Below, in pieces: positions 1-4,262 of a stretch of DNA of 6,062 nt. Position 1 is the stretch's first letter. Each line of letters starts with the position of its first letter. Below the pieces are notes generated by a model that was not told the origin of the DNA, ran no database searches, and worked only from the letters and a program-made list of their open reading frames with translations. Both the position numbers and the translations under genes were made by a program. The stretch is from JADJNW01 sp046314415 (GTDB lineage: Bacteria > Bacteroidota > Bacteroidia > Chitinophagales > Saprospiraceae). The stretch lies in contig JBKBWT010000381.1 of assembly GCA_046314415.1 (NCBI GenBank), positions 1 through 6,062 of the forward strand, in the 5' to 3' direction.

Positions 1-54
1 GGCTTGATGCTGTAGGGGTTCAAGGTTTAACCTATCGGGGTTCAATATGAAGTT
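1..54. repeat. 22-bp variant tandem repeat array, left part
   Basis: Left portion of an array that continues on the far side of the insertion sequence. The window opens inside a unit (its end, CTTGATGC, is at 3-10). Units follow at 11-32 and 33-54. Each has six leading bases beginning with T, then GGTTC, then AA or TT and nine more bases. The unit at 11-32 carries the palindrome AGGTT-T-AACCT (23-33, counting the first base of the next unit). The second unit ends atypically (GAAGTT rather than AACC or ATGC), next to the insertion sequence. There is no open reading frame. Function unknown. Confidence 0.8.
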
Positions 55-56
55 GC
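53..56. repeat. Possible target-site duplication TTGC, left copy
   Basis: TTGC lies directly before TACATTTGAGTGGAC at the left end of the insertion sequence and recurs at 1319-1322 directly after the right end. Four-base duplications fit the 3-5 bp usual for the IS3 family. The assignment is tentative because it makes the two terminal repeats differ in length by 2 bases outside their shared AGTGGAC. An alternative 3-base duplication (ATT at 60-62 and 1318-1320) is possible. Confidence 0.4.
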
Positions 57-64
57 TACATTTG
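57..64 (+). promoter_or_regulatory. Possible -7 box (TACATTTG) at the IS left end
   Basis: TACATTTG matches the Bacteroidota -7 consensus TAnnTTTG and lies 53 bases before the orfA start, leaving a leader of roughly 45 bases. No TTG/TTTG -33 element is visible at the proper distance in the flanking repeat array, so the inserted copy may be weakly transcribed. A TTTTTG at 1301-1306 in the right end could supply the -33 element when the two ends join in a circular intermediate. Confidence 0.4.
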
Positions 65-83
65 AGTGGACGGTTAGTTAAGG
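65..83 (+). repeat. IS left terminal inverted repeat (IRL)
   Basis: Matches the reverse complement of 1294-1312 at 14 of 19 positions. The outer block AGTGGAC is perfect and the inner block TAAGG is perfect. Mismatches are at 72-75 and 78. This is the expected binding site of the transposase. Confidence 0.8.
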
Positions 84-117
84 GTAGAAGTGGGGAAAAA
101 AATCTTAACATTGCATT

Positions 118-432
118 ATGTCAACAACGAGAAAGCAATTTGATCGCAATTTCAAGCTCAAGGCAGTAGAACTGAGCTACCAGAGAAGCAACATCCGAAC
201 CTTAGCGGATGAATTGGGCATACGAGTAGCCTTGCTGTATCGGTGGCGCCGGGAGTTTGCCACGCATCAAGGAGCCAGTTTTGCGGGCAATGGGAAAGTG
301 GTTCAGACCGAAGCGCAAAGCGAGCTTGCGCGGCTGAAGCGAGAACTGGAAGAAATGCGCCAGGAGCGGGATATCTTAAAAAAAGCAGTAGGCATCTTCT
401 CCAGGAGCGATGGAAAATCTATGAGTTCATAG
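118..432 (+). CDS. IS3-family transposase, OrfA (HTH DNA-binding subunit)
   Basis: A 104-residue OrfA, the usual length. It has an HTH_Tnp_1-type helix-turn-helix at about residues 27-47 (RTLADELGI ... LYRWRREF), for binding the terminal repeats. A heptad-like leucine-zipper segment follows at about residues 70-90 (L70, L73, L77, M80, L87), probably for oligomerisation. In the IS3 family OrfA alone binds ends and modulates transposition, while the OrfAB fusion catalyses it. Ribosomes that do not shift at 378-384 finish at the TAG of 430-432. The ATG at 118 follows an A-rich stretch without a clear Shine-Dalgarno. It gives a normal OrfA N-terminus (MSTTRKQFD). Confidence 0.93.
   Translation: MSTTRKQFDRNFKLKAVELSYQRSNIRTLADELGIRVALLYRWRREFATHQGASFAGNGKVVQTEAQSELARLKRELEEMRQERDILKKAVGIFSRSDGKSMSS
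363..412 (+). promoter_or_regulatory. Programmed -1 frameshift site (A AAA AAA) with stimulators
   Basis: Seven A residues at 378-384 are phased A-AAA-AAA in the orfA frame (TTA AAA AAA GCA), the canonical slippery heptamer layout. Slipping back one base joins OrfA residue 89 to the orfB frame at 384. A Shine-Dalgarno-like GGAG (363-366) lies 11 bases upstream, at the distance where such a sequence stimulates shifting in other IS3 elements. Eight bases downstream, 393-412 can form a weak hairpin (CATC/GATG plus CTC/GAG, loop CAG). The heptamer and phasing are seen directly. The stimulators' activity is inferred, particularly as many Bacteroidota make little use of Shine-Dalgarno pairing. Confidence 0.75.
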
Positions 433-1292
433 CCGAACACCGCGAGCAATTTCCCATTGAGAAGATGTGTAAAGTACTGAATGTGAGCAAAAGTGGCTAT
501 TACAAATGGTTCAATGGAGCGCCCTGCAAACGGGCGCTTGAAAATAAACAGCTTACCGAGCAAATTCGATTGATCCACGACCAAAGCAAGCAGAGCTATG
601 GCAGCCCTCGGATTTGTAAACAGTTGCAAAGCCAGGGGGTGCGCATATCCCGCCCACGGGTAGCCCGTTTGATGAAACAGGCTCACTTGCGCAGTAAAGT
701 CAAGAAAAAGTATGTGGCGACGACCGATTCTAAACATACCCATCCTATAGCCGACAACTTGCTGGATCGGCAGTTTCAAGTCGGGCAGCAGCGCCAGGTA
801 TGGGTCTCGGACATTACCTATATCCATACCCTGCAAGGCTGGTTATACTTGACTGTGATACTTGATCTGGCTTGTCGAAAGGTGCTGGGTTGGGCGTTGA
901 GCAAAAGCCTGGATGCTTCCTCTACCAGCATAGCAGCCTGGAAAATGGCAGTGCGCAAGCAGCCGCCCCAGACTGGGATGATCTTCCATTCTGACCGAGG
1001 GGTGCAGTATGCCTGCTCGCAGTTCCGGCAGCTCCTGGAGCAACATGGGGGCAGGCAAAGCATGAGTCGAAAGGCAAATTGTTGGGATAATGCCGTGGCG
1101 GAAAGCTTCTTTAAAAGCCTTAAAGTGGAATGGATTTATGACCAGCATTTTACCAGCACCCAGCAAGCTGAATTAGCCGTCTTTGAATACATAGAAGCCT
1201 GGTATAATACCCGAAGAAGACATTCCGCTCTGGGCTATAGGACCCCTGTGGAATTTGAACAATTTTTATTTCATCATACAGCCGCCGCTTAG
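384..1292 (+). CDS. IS3-family transposase, OrfB (DDE catalytic part, made as OrfAB by frameshift)
   Basis: Catalytic half of the transposase, expected as a 391-residue OrfAB fusion (89 residues of OrfA plus 302 from here). An HTH_21-type region (IRLIHDQSKQSYGSPRI ... RVARLMK) precedes an rve integrase core. The metal-binding triad is complete: Asp at 810-812 (VSDITY), Asp at 993-995 (FHSDRGVQY) and Glu at 1101-1103 (NAVAESFF). Exactly 35 residues separate the last two, the DD(35)E signature. The C-terminal YNTRRRHSALGYRTPVEFE motif is also present. The open frame extends upstream to an ATG at 243, but that part only overlaps OrfA in another frame and has no conserved content. No obvious independent ATG lies near the natural OrfB start (the first internal one is 465), which favours expression by frameshift. 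No disabling mutation is seen. Confidence 0.93.
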   Translation, partial: SSRHLLQERWKIYEFIAEHREQFPIEKMCKVLNVSKSGYYKWFNGAPCKRALENKQLTEQIRLIHDQSKQSYGSPRICKQLQSQGVRISRPRVARLMKQAHLRSKVKKKYVATTDSKHTHPIADNLLDRQFQVGQQRQVWVSDITYIHTLQGWLYLTVILDLACRKVLGWALSKSLDASSTSIAAWKMAVRKQPPQTGMIFHSDRGVQYACSQFRQLLEQHGGRQSMSRKANCWDNAVAESFFKSLKVEWIYDQHFTSTQQAELAVFEYIEAWYNTRRRHSALGYRTPVEFEQFLFHHTAAA

Positions 1293-1293
1293 T

Positions 1294-1312
1294 CCTTATC
1301 TTTTTGTCCACT
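1294..1312 (-). repeat. IS right terminal inverted repeat (IRR)
   Basis: Partner of 65-83, pairing at 14 of 19 positions, with perfect GTCCACT and CCTTA blocks. It begins 2 bases after the orfB stop. The TTTTTG within it (1301-1306) may act as the -33 part of a junction promoter in the excised circle. Confidence 0.8.
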
Positions 1313-1317
1313 TTTTT

Positions 1318-1537
1318 ATTGCAAGTTCAATAAAGAACCTGTAGGGGTTCTTACTTCATGCTATAGAGGTTCAAGATTTAACCTATCAAGGTTCAATGAA
1401 GAACCTGTGGGGGTTCTTGCTTCATGCTATAAGGGTTCAAGGTTCAACCTAGAGAGGTTCAATAAAGCACCTGTAAAGGTTCTTGCCAGATGCTGTATAG
1501 GTTCAATGCAGATGCTCAAAGGTTCTTTTGGGAGCTA
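1318..1537. repeat. 22-bp variant tandem repeat array, right part
   Basis: Nine contiguous units of exactly 22 bp start at 1318, 1340, 1362, 1384, 1406, 1428, 1450, 1472 and 1494. A shorter degenerate tenth begins at 1516. Eight of the nine have GGTTC at unit positions 7-11 (the first has AGTTC), and all have AA or TT at 12-13. Eight start with T and all nine end with C. Units fall into three types: a (TGT..., GGTTCTT, ending ATGC), b (TATA..., GGTTCAA, ending AACC) and c (TATC-like, GGTTCAAT, ending AACC). They repeat a-b-c, so there is a 66-bp higher-order period. The c-a junctions form AAGAACC-N6-GGTTCTT stems (1333-1352 and 1399-1418). There are no reading frames and no unique spacers. 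It could be a protein-binding array, a structured transcript or a decaying satellite. Function unknown. Confidence 0.85.
1319..1322. repeat. Possible target-site duplication TTGC, right copy
   Basis: Second TTGC, directly after the right end of the insertion sequence. It matches 53-56. Removing the element and one copy would leave two consecutive c-type array units of 20 and 21 bases, close to but not exactly the 22-bp phase. Confidence 0.4.
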
Positions 1538-1640
1538 AACGCTGTCTGAACGAAACCATCGGCTTAGTGTAGAGACCTTATGTTTAAATGGTTTCTGGCG
1601 CGTTTATTGGGAGACCATGGTAAAAAATGTCCGAAATGTG
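1538..1640. other. Spacer with complementary segments before the DUF5916 gene
   Basis: No gene recognised. GAAACCAT (1552-1559) is perfectly complementary to ATGGTTTC (1588-1595). The latter can also pair, with one G-T wobble, with GAGACCAT (1611-1618). AGAGACC (1571-1577) can pair with GGTTTCT (1590-1596), again with one wobble. The central arm therefore has several mutually exclusive partners. The segment lies upstream of the inferred promoter at 1641, so it could be operator-like or part of a transcript entering from the left. Chance cannot be excluded. Confidence 0.35.
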
Positions 1641-1648
1641 TACCTTTG
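1641..1648 (+). promoter_or_regulatory. Putative -7 promoter box TACCTTTG for the DUF5916 gene
   Basis: TACCTTTG matches the Bacteroidota -7 consensus TAnnTTTG exactly. It ends 25 bases before the ATG at 1674, leaving a short leader of roughly 18-20 bases. No convincing TTTG-type -33 element is seen at the usual distance. Its position inside the longest open frame argues that translation starts at 1674 and not at the ATG at 1617. Confidence 0.5.
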
Positions 1649-1673
1649 CGCAGCTTTAACCAAAATTGTTTTT

Positions 1674-3956
1674 ATGCACCCGAAACACAGTACACTCCTG
1701 GTATTTATCTTTCTTTTTGCTGCTCCCCTGTATATCTTTGGTCAAAACCCGCCGGGTACGCCTTTAGCGATCAAAAGAGCCCAAGGCAAAATCGCACTGG
1801 ATGGTCAATTGAATGAACAGGACTGGCAGGAAGCCGATGTCGCCGACGATTGGTACCAAAATTTTCCGGTGGATACGGTCCGCGCCGTTTTCCAAACCGA
1901 AGCCCGATTCACCTTCGATGATGATTATTTGTACGTGTCTTTTGTTTGCTACGACGACACGACCCCCGATATTATTAGTTCGCTACGCCGCGATTTTGAT
2001 TACGATTCAAATGATAATGTAGGCTTTTCTCTGGGACCTTACAACGATAAGCTCAATGGCTTTTTCTTCGTCATTACCCCGGCAGGGGTGCAAATGGAAG
2101 GTACGGTCACTGGCGGCGGTACGGGCGGCGATTCGTTCAATACGTTCTGGGATAATAAATGGTACTCCAAGGTAGTGCGCTATGCCGATCGTTGGGTGGC
2201 AGAACTGGCAATTCCGTTCAAGAGTTTTCGTTACCGCTCGGATGTGCGCGAATGGAACATCGGCATAGATCGTTGGGACCTGAAGCGCAATACCAAATCT
2301 TCCTGGATTCATACGCCAATTCAATACGTGACCGCCTCTTTTCCTTACAGCGGGCAATTGATTTGGGAAGACCCCATTCCAAAAGCGAAGACCAATATTT
2401 CGTTTATACCATACATTGCCGGGCAGACGGCGAGCGACCGTGAGATCAAGCCGACCGAGCAATCATCGGACATTCAGGCTGGTTTTGATGCGAAAGTAGC
2501 GGTTACGCCCTCGCTTAATCTTGACCTCACGGTTAATCCCGATTTCTCTCAGGTGGAAGTAGATCGGCAGGTCATCAACCTCACCCGCTTTGAGTTTCAG
2601 TTTCCCGAACGGCGGCAGTTTTTCCTGGAAAACAGCGACCTCTTCGCGCTGGCGGGGTATCCTGGTGCACGTCCTTTTTTCTCCCGACGTATCGGGTTGG
2701 TGCGGGATTCGTCAGGATTGTTCCAGCAAGTGCCCATAGCTTTCGGTGCACGGCTGAGTGGTTCTTTGAATGATAAATGGCGTATTGGACTGATGAATAT
2801 GCAAACGCAGGAGAAACTGGAATATGGGTTGCCCGCTCAAAACTACACCGTAGCCGCCGTGCAGCGCAATTTCTGGGCGCAGTCCAGCTTTACCGTCAGT
2901 TTTGTCAACAAAGCCTCGCTTGGCGTAGAGCCGGGGGATTCCACCAAATATTTTGCGGATGGCGTATTCCGACGGGTACAAACCGGCGACAAACCCGTTT
3001 TGCGTCCTAATTTATACAATCGCGTGGTAGCCGCCGACCTGGAAATGCTGAGCAAAGATGCCAAGTGGTATCACAGTTCCTATATTGGCAAGTCGTTCGA
3101 TGATTTTAATAATCGGGAAAATCTGTCAGGGTTGTTGTTTACCAGCTTTCAAACGCGCAATGTGAATGCCCATATCGGCTATAATTTTGTCAATGAATTC
3201 TTCAATCCCGAAGCCGGATTTGCACCGGGCATTCGCGTCTATCCAGGGCAATACACCTTTTTCAGCAGCGCAGGTTATACATTTTACCCGAAGAGCAAGC
3301 GCATCATTCGTATGGGACCAAGCGTCGAAGTGAATTCTACCTATATTCCCGGCGGCACCAATACCGACCGTAGCGTCAATTTGGAATACGGCATTGCCTT
3401 CACCAATGCGTCTGAATTAAGCCTCGCGTTCAACAGTGTTTACCAGCAATTAACGTTCGATTTTAATCCTATCAATCCGCAAGTTTATACGTCCTTTTTA
3501 GAAGGGGAGGAGTATAGTTGGAATTCCGTATCCCTGGAGTATGAAAGCAATCCACGCCGCTTGTTTAACTATGAATTGTCGGCTACGTATGGCGGGTTTT
3601 ACAATGGCACCAATTTTAACCTTTCCGGGGAATTGACCTACCGTTATCAGCCTTACGGCAATATCTCCCTGCGGTTCGATTACAATGATTTGCAATTGCC
3701 GGCAAATTATGGCGCTGAGCAGCTGTTCCTGGTCGGTCCGCGTATTGACTTGACCTTCACGGACAAACTATTCCTGACCACCTTCGTGCAGTATAACAAT
3801 CTGTTGGACAATGTCAATCTCAACGCGCGTTTTCAGTGGCGCTACCAACCAACCTCTGATATTTTCCTGGTCTATACCGAAAATTATCTGCCTGAGAATC
3901 TGAATAGCAAAAACCGAGCTCTGGTGTTTAAAATCACCTATTGGCTCAATTTGTAA
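1674..3956 (+). CDS. CBM9-like / DUF5916 domain protein, probable outer-membrane beta-barrel
   Basis: A 760-residue exported protein. Residues 1-23 form a signal peptide (basic start, hydrophobic core LLVFIFLFAAPLYIF, likely cut before QNPPG). Residues about 34-231 resemble the CBM9-like domain found in front of DUF5916 proteins; it starts at KIALDGQLNEQDWQEA and has many aromatic residues. The rest fits DUF5916, with the diagnostic NPDFSQVEVDRQ (288-299) and FPERRQFFLENSDLF (310-324), followed by SRRIG (337-341). The C-terminal 400 residues show alternating hydrophobic and polar strands rich in Tyr and Phe and end in FKITYWLNL, as expected for an outer-membrane barrel. The family is common in Bacteroidota. 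Its substrate and biochemical role are not established; 'hydrolase' labels in databases lack firm basis, and sugar binding by the N-terminal domain is inference. The frame is open from an ATG at 1617, but that would put 19 residues ahead of the signal peptide, and a promoter-like box lies at 1641-1648, so 1674 is preferred. Length is normal for the family and there is no break. Confidence 0.9.
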   Translation: MHPKHSTLLVFIFLFAAPLYIFGQNPPGTPLAIKRAQGKIALDGQLNEQDWQEADVADDWYQNFPVDTVRAVFQTEARFTFDDDYLYVSFVCYDDTTPDIISSLRRDFDYDSNDNVGFSLGPYNDKLNGFFFVITPAGVQMEGTVTGGGTGGDSFNTFWDNKWYSKVVRYADRWVAELAIPFKSFRYRSDVREWNIGIDRWDLKRNTKSSWIHTPIQYVTASFPYSGQLIWEDPIPKAKTNISFIPYIAGQTASDREIKPTEQSSDIQAGFDAKVAVTPSLNLDLTVNPDFSQVEVDRQVINLTRFEFQFPERRQFFLENSDLFALAGYPGARPFFSRRIGLVRDSSGLFQQVPIAFGARLSGSLNDKWRIGLMNMQTQEKLEYGLPAQNYTVAAVQRNFWAQSSFTVSFVNKASLGVEPGDSTKYFADGVFRRVQTGDKPVLRPNLYNRVVAADLEMLSKDAKWYHSSYIGKSFDDFNNRENLSGLLFTSFQTRNVNAHIGYNFVNEFFNPEAGFAPGIRVYPGQYTFFSSAGYTFYPKSKRIIRMGPSVEVNSTYIPGGTNTDRSVNLEYGIAFTNASELSLAFNSVYQQLTFDFNPINPQVYTSFLEGEEYSWNSVSLEYESNPRRLFNYELSATYGGFYNGTNFNLSGELTYRYQPYGNISLRFDYNDLQLPANYGAEQLFLVGPRIDLTFTDKLFLTTFVQYNNLLDNVNLNARFQWRYQPTSDIFLVYTENYLPENLNSKNRALVFKITYWLNL

Positions 3957-4262
3957 GGCGTGATGGTATGGGATGCGTTGGAGGCTTTCAGGTAAAATGG
4001 TGGAAGATGGTCAAAGACCAGGAAATGAAACGCACCGGATGCAATCTTCGACTAGATCGGAGCAGGCGCGGCGCGAATGTACTTCGATTTAGTGCAGGAA
4101 AAGATTAGGCAGACTTGCTTTTGCGGGCGCGGAATTGCTCCGGTGAGTGCGGGGCTAAGCCGGTGGTAGTGTAGACATAGACACAAAAACTCCCTAAAAC
4201 TTTAACTTTTTTTCAGTTGCTTAGTGTCGATATTCTTTGCTTTTTGCACCAAAATTCATCCC
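3957..4262. other. 306-bp intergenic gap with foldable GC-rich segment
   Basis: No gene or RNA family recognised. The part to about 4175 is relatively GC-rich, and the rest is AT-rich leader for the next gene. TGCTCCGGTG (4136-4145) can pair either with ATCGGAGCA (4056-4064, one wobble) or with CACCGGA (4033-4039), so two mutually exclusive long-range stems are possible. A small perfect hairpin TGGTC-AAA-GACCA lies at 4008-4020 with no T tract, so it is not a typical terminator. CCGGTG occurs twice (4140-4145 and near 4160). Short reverse-strand open stretches exist but have no start codon and match nothing recognised. Confidence 0.4.
4231..4240 (+). promoter_or_regulatory. Weak promoter-like box (TATTCTTTGC) for the Asp-box gene
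   Basis: TATTCTTTGC resembles TAnnTTTG with one extra base in the spacer. It lies 22 bases before the ATG at 4263, nearly the spacing seen for the upstream gene. Nine bases (ACCAAAATT, 4248-4256) are shared with the leader of the DUF5916 gene at the same distance, 6 bases before the ATG. No clear -33 element is seen. Confidence 0.3.

Larger units (their letters stand above)
57..1318 (+). mobile_element. IS3-family insertion sequence, apparently complete
   Basis: About 1,262 bp, within the 1.2-1.5 kb usual for the IS3 family. It holds two overlapping frames (orfA, then orfB in the -1 frame), a slippery A7 run at the overlap, and imperfect terminal inverted repeats sharing AGTGGAC at their outer part and TAAGG at their inner part. 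Neither frame is broken and the DDE triad is present, so it may be active. The OrfA HTH plus leucine-zipper style ending in ERDILKKAVGIF resembles the IS3/IS51 side of the family more than IS150, but no named element can be assigned from sequence alone. Exact ends are uncertain by a few bases. It sits inside the 22-bp repeat array and is oriented like the downstream genes. Confidence 0.9.

Noticed and set aside
303..836. Long open frame on the minus strand opposite the transposase
   Set aside because: It lies wholly opposite orfA/orfB, whose product is a clear IS3 transposase. Its translation shows no recognisable domain. The other minus-strand frames at 818-1166 and 2007-2462 are shadows for the same reason.
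60..1320. ATT as the target-site duplication (60-62 and 1318-1320)
   Set aside because: It is only three bases in an AT-rich context. It implies an even less symmetric right end, and it restores the 22-bp phase of the array less well than TTGC does. It is not excluded.
1318..1537. CRISPR array
   Set aside because: The repeats are contiguous 22-bp units with no unique spacers of constant length, the units vary internally, and there are no cas genes.
1580..1816. 78-residue plus-strand frame with a CPKC-like motif
   Set aside because: Most of it overlaps the signal peptide and start of the DUF5916 gene in another frame. The cysteine pair is a single chance motif with no family support.
4008..4020. 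Perfect hairpin TGGTC-AAA-GACCA as a terminator of the DUF5916 gene
   Set aside because: The stem is only 5 bp, it lies about 50 bases past the stop, and no T tract follows.
4104..4200. Reverse-strand open stretch ending in a run of basic residues, possible gene remnant
   Set aside because: It is about 32 codons long, has no start codon in frame, is bounded by stops, and matches no family I can recognise.
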